Positions 42,849 through 52,065 of a DNA stretch of 64,000 nt are shown here, piece by piece (within the stretch, counting starts at the first letter, position 1; every line of letters begins with the position of its first letter). Where the stretch lies: assembly GCA_013288145.1 (NCBI GenBank), contig JABDCJ010000008.1, positions 1 through 64,000 on the forward strand, read 5' to 3'. The position numbers and the translations under genes are program-made. A model generated the notes under the pieces. That model saw only the letters and a program-made list of their open reading frames with translations. It did no database searches and had not been told where the DNA came from. This DNA is from Nitrososphaerota archaeon. GTDB lineage: Archaea > Thermoproteota > Nitrososphaeria > Nitrososphaerales > CADDZS01.

Positions 42849-44801
42849 ATGAACTTCCCCAAGAGAAATATCCGAGCCATTTCAAGAGCTATAATTGCAG
42901 TCATAGTTATCGTCATTATCATTATTGCCGCCGGTGGTGCCTATCTGGCGTTTTCAAAATCAAGTTCGACGACTACTTCAACTTCATCCAGTTCTTCGTC
43001 TTCATCTCAATCTTCTAGTGTTCCACCTGCATCGTCCACGTCTTCATCTTCTTCATCGTCAGTTCCTCCAGTCAGTTCAAGTTCTTCATCTTCTACGCCA
43101 TCAACATCATCTTCGTCTTCCTCTACGGGAACTTCGTCCGGTGGTCAGGAGCTTGTAGTCGATGAAGGTTCCGCGCCGTCCTCTGAGGATCCTGCTGTCG
43201 CGATTGATAACAACGGGTTGGAGACTGCGCAAAACACACATGTTCCTTTGACTTTCTGTGCCAACCCAAGTTGCACAACTCTTATCCCTGTACTCGCAAC
43301 TAGCTGGAACGAAAGCACTAGTGGATTGACGTACACATTCAATCTTAGAAGCGGCGTTTACTATAGCAACAACGATCCATTCAACGCATATGTTGTATGG
43401 TATAACGTTTACAGAGATCTTATCATTAACCAGCCGGCTGATTTCATCTTCTACGCTTACATGAATGCATCAGGTGTTACGGTCGGTGACGTAAATTCTC
43501 TCAATAATGCTCAGAATTCTCCTGGCACAAATTCAACTCTGCTTTCCATAATGCAAAGCTCGACAGGTTATCATGCTGTAACGGTTGTGAACGCTACTGA
43601 GGTTCAGTTCCACCTGACAAATGCTTTCGTTGCCTTTTTGCAAAGCATAGACACAGCACCTTGGGTATTTGTCGATCCTTACGTCGTCCAACAACATGGT
43701 GGAGTTGTCGCTAACACTCCGAACTCGTACATGTCCGTCAATGGAACGATGGTGGGAAACGGTCCTTATGTCATGCAAAGTTACGTTCCTAACCAATATT
43801 CGATGATGGTTGCAAATCCGCATTACTGGGCCCAAAGTATGACCAGCAATTTAGTTCTGGAACCTGCGAAAATTCACACTGTCTTAATTAATTACAAGAC
43901 CGACGAGCTAACCAGGACCGAAGACCTGCAAACTGGCAAGTCGCAGGCATCAATTGTTTCTTTTAATGACATCAACAGTACTGTAACCGCTTGCAAGAAC
44001 TGCTACATTCCGAATACCGGGACCTCGGGTTCAATGGAATGGATCAACATTGACTCGCTAAAAGCACCCACTAACAATACTCTTGTTAGGCAAGCAATGA
44101 TTGAAGCGATTAACGTGTCCCAGATCCAGTCTGTGGTGTATGACGGATACGCTCAGAAAGTCATTGGTCCAATGCCAAGCATCTTCAATTATTACAACAG
44201 TTCGATTCAACCATTGCCTTACAATGTGACAAATGCGAAGAAACTGCTTGCTCAAGCTGGCTACCCAAATGGCCAAGGATTCCCTACGATCACCTTAGAC
44301 TGGTATACTAGCGCCTATGCATCGCTTGTCGTTCAGATCGTGAAACAAGACCTTGCTCAAATCGGAATAAACGTGCAAACTCAGGAAGTCAGCCAGGCTA
44401 CTATGGTTACTATTCAAGCGACTCCTGGGCAGAATGCCTCTGCTGCTGACATGGTCATGATTAATTGGACCTACTATCCGGACTTTAGCGCGTACGAGTT
44501 CATCGTCGATTCGGCGCTGGGGGCATTCGGGAACTTCCACAACCAGACTATTCTAAATTTGATTTACAAGAGCAATACTGAGCTGAGTCCTACCGCAAGG
44601 GCACAGGATATCTCGCAAATTACAAGTGACCTGGTTCAGCAAGCCGGATTCATCTGGCTCGGGCAGGATCTCGACGTGTTCGACCCCGGAGCTGGAATAG
44701 GTCCCACGATATGGAATCACTGCGCGTCGGGTATGTGGTATAACACCGCGTTCAACGGCGTTGATTTCAACAACGTCACAATCACCGGCTCCTGCACGTA
44801 G
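42849..44801 (+). CDS. Family 5 peptide-binding protein, N-anchored, orphan paralogue A
   Basis: 650 residues from the ATG at 42849 (a TTG immediately before is equally possible). One membrane helix (about 12-34), Ser-rich stalk (about 36-100), then a solute-binding domain with LATSWNESTSGLTYTFNL, VRQAMIEAINVSQI and a C-terminal extracellular end. Close paralogue of the protein at 47807: both share VLINYKTDELTR, TPNS(Y/W)MSVNG and PNQY. No permease genes adjoin it, so it may lend its substrate to one of the three importers. Cysteine pairs CANPSC and CKNC suggest disulfides. Confidence 0.9.
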   Translation: MNFPKRNIRAISRAIIAVIVIVIIIIAAGGAYLAFSKSSSTTTSTSSSSSSSSQSSSVPPASSTSSSSSSSVPPVSSSSSSSTPSTSSSSSSTGTSSGGQELVVDEGSAPSSEDPAVAIDNNGLETAQNTHVPLTFCANPSCTTLIPVLATSWNESTSGLTYTFNLRSGVYYSNNDPFNAYVVWYNVYRDLIINQPADFIFYAYMNASGVTVGDVNSLNNAQNSPGTNSTLLSIMQSSTGYHAVTVVNATEVQFHLTNAFVAFLQSIDTAPWVFVDPYVVQQHGGVVANTPNSYMSVNGTMVGNGPYVMQSYVPNQYSMMVANPHYWAQSMTSNLVLEPAKIHTVLINYKTDELTRTEDLQTGKSQASIVSFNDINSTVTACKNCYIPNTGTSGSMEWINIDSLKAPTNNTLVRQAMIEAINVSQIQSVVYDGYAQKVIGPMPSIFNYYNSSIQPLPYNVTNAKKLLAQAGYPNGQGFPTITLDWYTSAYASLVVQIVKQDLAQIGINVQTQEVSQATMVTIQATPGQNASAADMVMINWTYYPDFSAYEFIVDSALGAFGNFHNQTILNLIYKSNTELSPTARAQDISQITSDLVQQAGFIWLGQDLDVFDPGAGIGPTIWNHCASGMWYNTAFNGVDFNNVTITGSCT

Positions 44802-44802
44802 T

Positions 44803-44853
44803 CCTTCCACTCACTTTTCCGAAAAGTGGAAGGCCCTGATTTCTTTCTCAGGG
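44803..44853. terminator. Two tandem stem-loops between convergent genes
   Basis: CCTTCCAC (44803-44810) pairs with GTGGAAGG (44826-44833); CCCTGA (44834-44839) pairs with TCAGGG (44848-44853). They fill most of the gap between the binding-protein stop and the M19 pseudogene stop. Confidence 0.6.
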
Positions 44854-44876
44854 TTTACCACAATTTGTGAAAGTAA

Positions 44877-46062
44877 TCAGCCAACCACTTTTTGGAAAAC
44901 TCGAAGGAAATTTACTCCCAAGATTTTTTTCACATCGTCTTTACTATAACCACGGTCTATAAGTCCCGAAGTAATATTCGGCCAATCAGACCAGTCTCTA
45001 AATCCTTCGACCTTATTGTTTCGTGCGTCTCCTGCACGATGCTCAGGTCTAAATCCGAGCGATCTCCATGAATTGGCATCTTCTAGAGCCTGTGCCAACC
45101 CGTTGTGAGCTGGAGGATACAAGTCGGTGCCGACCGCCAGGAGGATACAAGTCGGTGCCGACCGCCAGGTGCTCGACCCCAACGAGGTTTGCTATGTGAT
45201 CAACGTGTCGGAAAAAATGTTCAAGGCCAGGATGAGGCTCATTGGTGATAAAACGCGGAATTAACATTACCCCGATAAATCCGCCTCTCTCAGCGAGCGC
45301 CTTAATCTGTTCGTCGGTCTTACCTCGATCGTGATTACTTAGCTCTTTCGCGAACGTGTGGCTGAAAACAACGGGATCGCTCGAGTTGGCTATCGCGTCC
45401 ATTGTTGTCTTGTACCCGCAATGCGAAAGATCTACAAGGATGTGGAGATCGTTGAGTCGCTGCAAAACGTCTAATCCGAAATAACTCAGTCCGTCGTCCA
45501 CCCTCTCGATGCAGCCATTTCCGACCCAATTTCTGGTGTTGTACGTAAGCTGAACAATACGAAGTCCGAGCTCGTGAAAGAGATCAATCTTCTCCAGGTC
45601 TTTTCCAAACTCATCCGTGTTTTCGACGTAGAGAATTATTCCATGGCTACCCTGTGTCTTCGACCTGATCAGGTCTTCTGCTTTGAGAATCTTTTGAAAC
45701 TGTTTGGGAAGATTGTCAAATAAGTAGGTCAGACGAGCGATCTCTCGGATTGTTGTGGAGAAGCTGTAAGGATCAGCGAAACTAAACAGTGAATAGCAAA
45801 TTGCAGTTACTCCTGCTTTATCCCAGTTTTCCAGATATTCCTTGAGATAGGTTGGATTAGAAACGAGCTCCTGAATCCGCACATGGATCATCTCATCCCA
45901 GACTTCTGGCGGAGAGGTGTTCACGGACAACAATCTGTCAGCCGCCTGCATCATCTTATCTGAATACAACCAAGGACCGTAATGGTTGTTGTCGACGATG
46001 ATACTTTCTTTGTGAACATTCGAGGACTCGTCGCTCCTTACTTGTGAAACTTGACCTACCAT
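44877..46062 (-). pseudogene. M19-type dipeptidase broken by a 28-bp tandem duplication
   Basis: From an ATG at 46062 the frame gives an M19-like protein (VENTDEF, LVDLSHCGY, VVFSHTFAKEL, LAVGTDLYPP) and then turns to unrelated residues, ending at 45049. The proper C-terminus, NITSGLIDRGYSKDDVKKIL then GVNFLRVFQKVVG, lies in another frame ending at 44877. A 28-bp unit is repeated at 45112-45167; removing one copy joins the two frames exactly at GTDLYPP, in the metal-binding Asp region. The intact protein would be about 385 residues. The N-terminal His-x-Asp pair of M19 is not obvious (VDNNHYG instead), so it may belong to a different subgroup from the gene at 7570. Confidence 0.88.
45112..45167. 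repeat. Perfect 28-bp tandem duplication
   Basis: The unit beginning GGAGGATACAAGTCGG is present at 45112-45139 and again at 45140-45167 with no mismatch. Because 28 is not a multiple of three it shifts the M19 reading frame by one. Confidence 0.95.
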
Positions 46063-46229
46063 GTAAGCTCAGAACATACAGAATTTTCTTAAAGATTATC
46101 TCTGTTTTCTGTGTCTCTCTTTTCTTCTTCGAGATCTGCCCTATTCTATGAAATCGAGAACTAGAAATATTTCAATCTGATACAAATCTTAGCTCTAATT
46201 CAAGATTCACTTTTTTTCTGGACAACAAA

Positions 46230-46237
46230 TTTATTAT
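46230..46237 (+). promoter_or_regulatory. TATA box of the GlcD-type oxidase
   Basis: TTTATTAT lies about 32 nt ahead of the ATG at 46266. Confidence 0.5.
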
Positions 46238-46265
46238 TCAATGGCGAGGTTCGCTAGAGAGTACC

Positions 46266-47702
46266 ATGGCTCTAGAAGACGTTCGGTCTTCCCTAACGCA
46301 AATAGTCGGCGAGGAAAGCGTAACAGATGATTTCGTTGAAATTCCATCAATTCATCTTCAGACATATGCAGACGTTACGTCGAACCGGAAGGCGATGTCG
46401 AAGAGGAAGATCGTTGTAAGACCCGCGGATGCTGAGCAAGTCTCGGAGATAGTGAAGGAAGCAAAAAGTAACAAAATTGCAGTGATCCCTGTCGGAGGGT
46501 CCACAACGTTCTTTGTTTCAGGCGGACCTGTCCCGGTCGCTGATGAATCGATAGTTATAGATCTAAGAAGATTGGACAAGATTCTTGAATTCGATGAAAT
46601 CAGTGGAACCGTCACAGTTCAGGCGGGCGTTACAGTTCAAAAACTGAAATCGTATTTGGAAAGTCGAAAGTGCTGGCTACCTCATCATCCAGAGAGCTAT
46701 GTGAGCGCAACCGTCGTGGGTGCAATCTGCAATGATGGTATCAGTCCTTACTCCACGAAATACGGAAGACCCTCAGAGCAGGTCGCTTCGATCAAAATCG
46801 TTCTCCCCGACGGACAGATCTGCACAGTCGGCAACAAAACGCTCTTTGATAATTCATTCAAGCTCACAAAGCTCTTCATGGGCACAAACGGGTCACTTGG
46901 AGTGATAGTGGAAGCCACTTTCAAGATCTATCCGTTGCCAGATTCTCGTGGAAGGGCGATCTATGGATTTGGGAGTCTAGCTGACGCATGCGATGCTGTC
47001 AAGGAAATTAATCGTGCAGGGTTAAGTCCCGAAGTTGTCATGATGCCTACCAAGGAGAGGATTTACAACGAAGCTCTCCTTCCCATACTTTCTGCCGTAG
47101 ATGTTTCTCGTGTCCTCGAAGGCAAGGAGCTTTACGTCCTAGTTGGTTACGCGGGCAACAAAGAAACTGTCGAATTTTCGCTTGCTCAAACCGGAATGAT
47201 AACAAGATCGAAGCGAGGCGAAGAAATCGATCCTCGAGTTACAAATTCTTACTGGGCGAACCTGACCGAAGTCGGAGCAGTTGTCTCGCTCCAAATGGCA
47301 AACGTCTACAAATCAAAAAAGTATCAGAGCTCACGCGGCGGCGTCTCAATTTCTCATTTGCCAAAATTTCTTGAGGAAGAAAGAGAAATGGTTCCAAAGG
47401 ATGGAAAACTTGTAGATGCCGGTGTAACATCCTACGTATTTCTTCCGCAGCTTGACATCGATCCAATCTGTGGCGTCCTGCTTGATGATTCGGATCAAGA
47501 AAGCGTGAATCAATTCAACCTTTGGCTAAACGGAGTATCGATGCTTAACAAAAGAATGGGCGGAACACTAGCAGCTGTAACCGGCACTGGAACGATGCTC
47601 CGACATCTGGTTGGCACAGAAATGGGGGATTCGCGTCCTCTCGCTCAAGCAATCAAGCAAGCGATCGATCCTGATGGAATAATGAACCCGGGTAAAATGT
47701 GA
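46266..47702 (+). CDS. FAD-linked oxidase, GlcD / D-lactate dehydrogenase type
   Basis: 478 residues. PCMH-type FAD domain with VIPVGGSTTFF near residue 75, SYVSATVVGAICNDG and MGTNGSLGVIVEATFKIYP; FAD-oxidase C-terminal domain ending in DPDGIMNPGKM. Enzymes of this group oxidise D-2-hydroxy acids such as D-lactate or glycolate. It has no Cys-rich partner gene next to it. Flanked by the M19 pseudogene and a binding-protein gene. Confidence 0.9.
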   Translation: MALEDVRSSLTQIVGEESVTDDFVEIPSIHLQTYADVTSNRKAMSKRKIVVRPADAEQVSEIVKEAKSNKIAVIPVGGSTTFFVSGGPVPVADESIVIDLRRLDKILEFDEISGTVTVQAGVTVQKLKSYLESRKCWLPHHPESYVSATVVGAICNDGISPYSTKYGRPSEQVASIKIVLPDGQICTVGNKTLFDNSFKLTKLFMGTNGSLGVIVEATFKIYPLPDSRGRAIYGFGSLADACDAVKEINRAGLSPEVVMMPTKERIYNEALLPILSAVDVSRVLEGKELYVLVGYAGNKETVEFSLAQTGMITRSKRGEEIDPRVTNSYWANLTEVGAVVSLQMANVYKSKKYQSSRGGVSISHLPKFLEEEREMVPKDGKLVDAGVTSYVFLPQLDIDPICGVLLDDSDQESVNQFNLWLNGVSMLNKRMGGTLAAVTGTGTMLRHLVGTEMGDSRPLAQAIKQAIDPDGIMNPGKM

Positions 47703-47806
47703 CCGGGTGATCTGTTCTTGATAGTTAGCTTATGACTGCTTCCGATTTAATGTCGGAGCTATCGAATATTCATCCTCAAACTCAGTTGAAAGATGAAGCT
47801 ATCGAC

Positions 47807-49786
47807 CTAACACGTGCTATACATCTGGTTAAAGTCGAGACCTACAAAAACCCAGTATGAGGGGTTCTGCCACATGTTCGGATCTCCTGTGATGCACTTG
47901 TTGAATACCGTGGGCCCAACACCATTCCCAGTCGTGGGAAGGTCATTGTCTTGACCCAGCCAAATCGTCGCTGCGTTTTGCTGCACGTCAATTGTAATCT
48001 GCGATAATTCTTGAGCTCTCAGGGTTGAATTGAGTTCGCTGTTACTTTTGATAATCAGATTGTGGATTGTCTGGTTGTTCAAGTAAAAGAAAGCCCCCAG
48101 CTGTTGGTCGACTAGGAATTCGTAACCGCTAAAATCGGGCCAGTAGCTCCAAGAATCAGCAGCGATGTCTGGGAAACTAGTGCTGTTGCCGCAGCAACTC
48201 AAGGTAGCTGAAATGAAGCTCGCGACCGACATGGATTGAGGTTGAATTGTTATACCTATTTGGGCCAGGTTGGAAACAAGAATCTGAGCCATTTCTGCAA
48301 TATAGGCAGTTCCAGTTGGATACGCAAAACTGATCGGCGGGAGTCCTTGGCCATTTGGATAGCCAGCCTTCACGAGGAGTGCTTTGGCTAGGGTGAGATT
48401 GTAAGGTGGAGGGGTTATTGAATTATTATAACCGAAGAACCCGTTGAGATTCGGTCCGACGACTGGAGTATTATATCCCTGAAAGACTGTTTGGCGAATC
48501 TCCGTCAAGTTAACGGCAGCAACAATAGCTTGCCTTACGAGAGAGTTGTTTAGCGGTGCTTTTTCGGTATCCAGTTGTAACCACTCCATCGTGCCTCCAG
48601 TACCGAAATTAGGCACGTACAAGTTCGTTCCGGTTTTTAATACATTGGTAATGGAGCTCAACGCTATGACGGAAGCTTGGGCTTTATTGGATTCGACATC
48701 GAGTTCTCTGGTCAACTCATCTGTCTTGTAGTTGATGAGTACTTTTGAGTAACGCGCCACGTGAGTCATAAAGTTTCCATCGGTAATGTTTTGCGCCCAG
48801 TAGTTCGGATTCGCAACCAATAGGGTGTACTGGTTTGGTATGTACGTCTGGACAACATAAGGACCATCTCCAATGTTGCTACCGTTAACAGACATCCAAG
48901 AATTCGGAGTGTTGGCGACTACTCCACCATGCTGTTGAATGACATACGGGTCGGCGAAATTCCATGGATTGCCTGCTGGCATCACCTGAAGGAATGACAC
49001 GAAGGGATTAGTCAGGTGGAATTCCACTGCCGTGGAATTGAGGACGGTCACAGCGTTGCTTGAATTCTGCATAATGTTGAGTAATGTAGTGTTTGAACCA
49101 GGGGAATTCTGCGGGTTGTTCAAAGAATTTACATCCCCGATTGAGACACCTGTGGTCTTGAACACGAGGTAAAGCGGAGAATCTATCGCCTGATTAAGGT
49201 AAAGATTCCGGTAAATGTTGTACCAAGCAACATAAGCGTTGAATGGATCGCCGTTGCTGTAGTGCACATCGCTTCTGAGGTTGAATATGTAGCTGGTACC
49301 ATTAGCGCTTTCCGTCCATGACTTTGCAAGGACCGGCACGAAAACACTGTATCCCCCTGTCTGATTGAAGAAGAGCAAAGGAAGGTAAGTGTTAGAGCAT
49401 ATTTCTTCACCCTCACCGCTAATTGCAACACCGACATCAACAGAGTCTGGGCTGCCAGGTTCATCAACTATGAACTCCTGACCTCCGGACGAAGTTCCCG
49501 TAGAGGAAGATGCGGAAGACGTCGATGCGGATGGTGTAGAAGAAGACGATGATGCACCCGAGCTCGATGAAATAGAGCTACTACCAAGACTTGCAGAAGA
49601 AGAGATGGATGAGATAGTAGATGAACCCGGAGTGCTAGAAGTTGAAACCGATGATGATGAAGATGTGGAAGTGCTCGTCGTCCCTCTTGTCACAAAATAA
49701 GCGGCGCCACCCAAAATGATTATGATGATTACAATGGCAGCTACAATTCCCATAGTCCTCGATATGGCAGTCTTCTCAACTTGCAC
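47807..49786 (-). CDS. Family 5 peptide-binding protein, N-anchored, orphan paralogue B
   Basis: About 659 residues from the GTG at 49786; a TTG at 49798 lies only 17 nt from the TATA centre (49811-49817), so is likely outside the transcript. One membrane helix (about 8-34), Ser/Thr-rich stalk, then the solute-binding domain with LAKSWTESANGTSYIFNL and VRQAIVAAVNLTEI. Paralogue of 42849 with shared VLINYKTDELTR and PNQYTLLVANPNYWAQN. Upstream on the same strand is a CocE/NonD hydrolase, 143 nt away. The dpp operon at 53328 lacks a binding protein next to it, so this may be its receptor (inference). Confidence 0.9.
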   Translation of the reverse strand: MQVEKTAISRTMGIVAAIVIIIIILGGAAYFVTRGTTSTSTSSSSSVSTSSTPGSSTISSISSSASLGSSSISSSSGASSSSSTPSASTSSASSSTGTSSGGQEFIVDEPGSPDSVDVGVAISGEGEEICSNTYLPLLFFNQTGGYSVFVPVLAKSWTESANGTSYIFNLRSDVHYSNGDPFNAYVAWYNIYRNLYLNQAIDSPLYLVFKTTGVSIGDVNSLNNPQNSPGSNTTLLNIMQNSSNAVTVLNSTAVEFHLTNPFVSFLQVMPAGNPWNFADPYVIQQHGGVVANTPNSWMSVNGSNIGDGPYVVQTYIPNQYTLLVANPNYWAQNITDGNFMTHVARYSKVLINYKTDELTRELDVESNKAQASVIALSSITNVLKTGTNLYVPNFGTGGTMEWLQLDTEKAPLNNSLVRQAIVAAVNLTEIRQTVFQGYNTPVVGPNLNGFFGYNNSITPPPYNLTLAKALLVKAGYPNGQGLPPISFAYPTGTAYIAEMAQILVSNLAQIGITIQPQSMSVASFISATLSCCGNSTSFPDIAADSWSYWPDFSGYEFLVDQQLGAFFYLNNQTIHNLIIKSNSELNSTLRAQELSQITIDVQQNAATIWLGQDNDLPTTGNGVGPTVFNKCITGDPNMWQNPSYWVFVGLDFNQMYSTC

Positions 49787-49810
49787 AGCTCCAAGCAAAC
49801 ATAGGGAGCT

Positions 49811-49817
49811 ATAAATA
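49811..49817 (-). promoter_or_regulatory. TATA box of the binding protein at 47807
   Basis: TATTTAT on the minus strand, within AAATATTTATAG, centred about 28 nt ahead of the GTG at 49786. Confidence 0.65.
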
Positions 49818-49928
49818 TTTTTTCTCGTAGATCACGATTGCGCTATCGAATGCCCGGGAACTGTCAGACGAGGTAATCAATTTCCCAATTTCTTTGAAAA
49901 GAAGAAATGTTCCTGGATCAAATGAAGA

Positions 49929-51950
49929 TTAGAGCAGATTTCTTGGACACGACTTTGTCCAGCGTCTGCTGAAGTGAGGCATGTCATTCAATTTTACGTT
50001 GAGGTCCACGATAATATGGAAAGAGTCTATCTTGCTCTCAGTCACAACTTTGCCTTCTGCTTCGACCTTCATTCCTTTCCTTTCGATTACCGTAAGGTCA
50101 CTGGCCTTGACGATTACATCTCCAAAGTCAACTAGCGAAGCCCGTCCGTCCATTGTCCACTCGTTCATGTAAGTGCCGATATTTTCAGATAGCACAATGC
50201 GGATGCCGGAGCCGGCCTTAACGCCAACAGTTCTTCCGTAAACATCGTTAATCAGATCCCACCGCGAACCTGTTTCGTTCGCACGGACTGTCATCGGATA
50301 TCCCGAAGCAGCTTGGAACTCCGGCTTTGGGAGTTTCTCATCCTGAGCTGGTAAGGCTAGAAGTACTAGTCTTGATAGATGGGTTGCGTCTCTGAAAATA
50401 GAATTAGTCGCATGATGTGGCGAAGGCCAAATGTCAGGCCAATCTGAGCCTGAGATTGCCAGACGTATCTTGTGGCCCTTCTCGAATATCCAAGAAGTCG
50501 CATCAAGTTGAATTTCGAGTTCATACGTTGTTCCGGGTATTAGCGCCTCCGGTTTCTCAAATGAATTTCTCCTTGTCGCATTCAATATTCCCTTTGACAC
50601 GAGTACTGAGGTACCATCCGGTGCGATGTCACATAGCCGTGGAACGAAGAAAGCTACATCTGAAGTAGATGAAGCATAAATGACTGCCTGGGGGAAACCA
50701 AGGATCTCCACTTCTTCCTGCAATGGTTCGGTGTCATAGACAACGGAAAGTGCGTCATCAGTCCTTTGGTCGTCCGGCATGACGAACGGACGCCCCCCAT
50801 ACCATGGGCCCCCTGCCATTCCCACAGCCGGAGTATATTCAAATAAATCCTGATCTGCCGTCTGTTCACCGCTGGGGTCGCGAGAAAGTTTTTGGCATTC
50901 CCTAAGAAAGAGCGTCAAGGACTGGGTTCTTGTCGGAGGCCATTGACTCTCGTATCGCCAGAATCCCCTTGTTTCCTTTCTTACTCTGTCGGGGCGCGAA
51001 AATTGTTGAACGTATATTGTCACAGGAGGTTCGGCCATTACTCCAGTCTGCTCGCCGTTCAGCCAGTATGCAAACCATCTGACGAGCTCCCAGGCAAAAT
51101 CAATGTTGGGACCGGGGATTGCTATGTCAGGCGTCTGATGCGGCCACGGTCCCATCAAAAGCTTCTTGGGCACCTTCAAGTTGGCGTAAAGTCGGACCAT
51201 TGAATTTACGAAATGATCCATCCACCCGCCAATAACGAATGTTGGGCATACTATCTGTTCGTATCTTCGACCGACGCACTCTTTCCAATACGGACTATCA
51301 ACTTGTTTATCGAGCCACTCTAGGATGTATGGGGTGTTTTTTTCCAGATGTTCCTCCCAAATCTTAAGCCAATCTTCGCCTGAGTATTCCGGATACGGCG
51401 GAAGAGCATTCATCCCGATCATCTGGCAGGGATAGGTTCCGGTGCTAAGCAGTCCGCGCTTTGCTCCGCCCCGATACTGATCTCCATCAGAATATCTGTC
51501 ATCTGTCGCGTACATCGGAGCGATGGCTTTCAGCGAGGGCGGTTGAGTTAGGGCGACTTGAATTGAGGTATACCCTCCGTAAGAGATGCCCCACATTCCC
51601 AGTTTTCCGTTGCTCCAGCTTTGCTTGGCAAGCCACTCGATAGCGTCGTACCCGTCCTGATGCTCAATTGGGGGATACTCATCAATGACGAATCCCTCTG
51701 AAGCGCCGGTCCCCCTGATGTCAAGCCTTACACCAGCTATTCCTCTCTGAGCAAAGTAATGATGAATCGCGTGCCCCGGGGTTGTCCGATCATCTTTGCG
51801 ATAAGGTATGTATTCAAGAACCGCAGGGAATTTCCCTTCGACATCCGGCAAGAAAATATCCGCCGCAAGACGCGTTCCATCTCGCATAGGGATCATGACA
51901 TTCTTTTGGGTCTTCACTCTATAGCGCGGTCTAAGAGAATTCGGGTACAT
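49929..51950 (-). CDS. CocE/NonD (S15-like) alpha/beta hydrolase with C-terminal extension
   Basis: 673 residues from the ATG at 51950; a GTG at 51977 overlaps the TATA box (51975-51983) and is rejected as start. Nucleophile in GISYGGY, acid in GGWMDHF, histidine in GPWPHQTPD; jelly-roll with DVAFFVPRLCDIAPDG. After the jelly-roll about 110 extra residues (MTVRANETGSRWDLINDVYG onward) form an added beta-rich domain not seen in the three other copies. It is the most distant of the four and starts a divergent pair with the iminopeptidase-like gene at 52066. Confidence 0.9.
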   Translation of the reverse strand: MYPNSLRPRYRVKTQKNVMIPMRDGTRLAADIFLPDVEGKFPAVLEYIPYRKDDRTTPGHAIHHYFAQRGIAGVRLDIRGTGASEGFVIDEYPPIEHQDGYDAIEWLAKQSWSNGKLGMWGISYGGYTSIQVALTQPPSLKAIAPMYATDDRYSDGDQYRGGAKRGLLSTGTYPCQMIGMNALPPYPEYSGEDWLKIWEEHLEKNTPYILEWLDKQVDSPYWKECVGRRYEQIVCPTFVIGGWMDHFVNSMVRLYANLKVPKKLLMGPWPHQTPDIAIPGPNIDFAWELVRWFAYWLNGEQTGVMAEPPVTIYVQQFSRPDRVRKETRGFWRYESQWPPTRTQSLTLFLRECQKLSRDPSGEQTADQDLFEYTPAVGMAGGPWYGGRPFVMPDDQRTDDALSVVYDTEPLQEEVEILGFPQAVIYASSTSDVAFFVPRLCDIAPDGTSVLVSKGILNATRRNSFEKPEALIPGTTYELEIQLDATSWIFEKGHKIRLAISGSDWPDIWPSPHHATNSIFRDATHLSRLVLLALPAQDEKLPKPEFQAASGYPMTVRANETGSRWDLINDVYGRTVGVKAGSGIRIVLSENIGTYMNEWTMDGRASLVDFGDVIVKASDLTVIERKGMKVEAEGKVVTESKIDSFHIIVDLNVKLNDMPHFSRRWTKSCPRNLL

Positions 51951-51974
51951 CAAGAAAGCAGAGCCACTTGTTTT

Positions 51975-51983
51975 CACTTATAG
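51975..51983 (-). promoter_or_regulatory. TATA box of the CocE/NonD gene at 49929
   Basis: CTATAAGTG on the minus strand, centred 29 nt ahead of the ATG at 51950; it decides the start. Confidence 0.6.
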
Positions 51984-52034
51984 ATTTTGACAGCTCTATT
52001 GCGCTTCAAAACGCAGGTAATTACCTGAGCAAAG

Positions 52035-52043
52035 CTTATAGTA
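52035..52043 (+). promoter_or_regulatory. TATA box of the iminopeptidase-like gene
   Basis: CTTATAGTA is centred 27 nt ahead of the ATG at 52066; leaderless spacing. Confidence 0.7.
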
Positions 52044-52065
52044 AAATCTCTGTTGGGGTCACTGA

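Noticed and set aside
42925..43158. 77-residue Leu/His/Arg-rich frame
   Set aside because: Alternative frame through the Ser-rich stalk of the protein at 42849, with repetitive composition and no own promoter.
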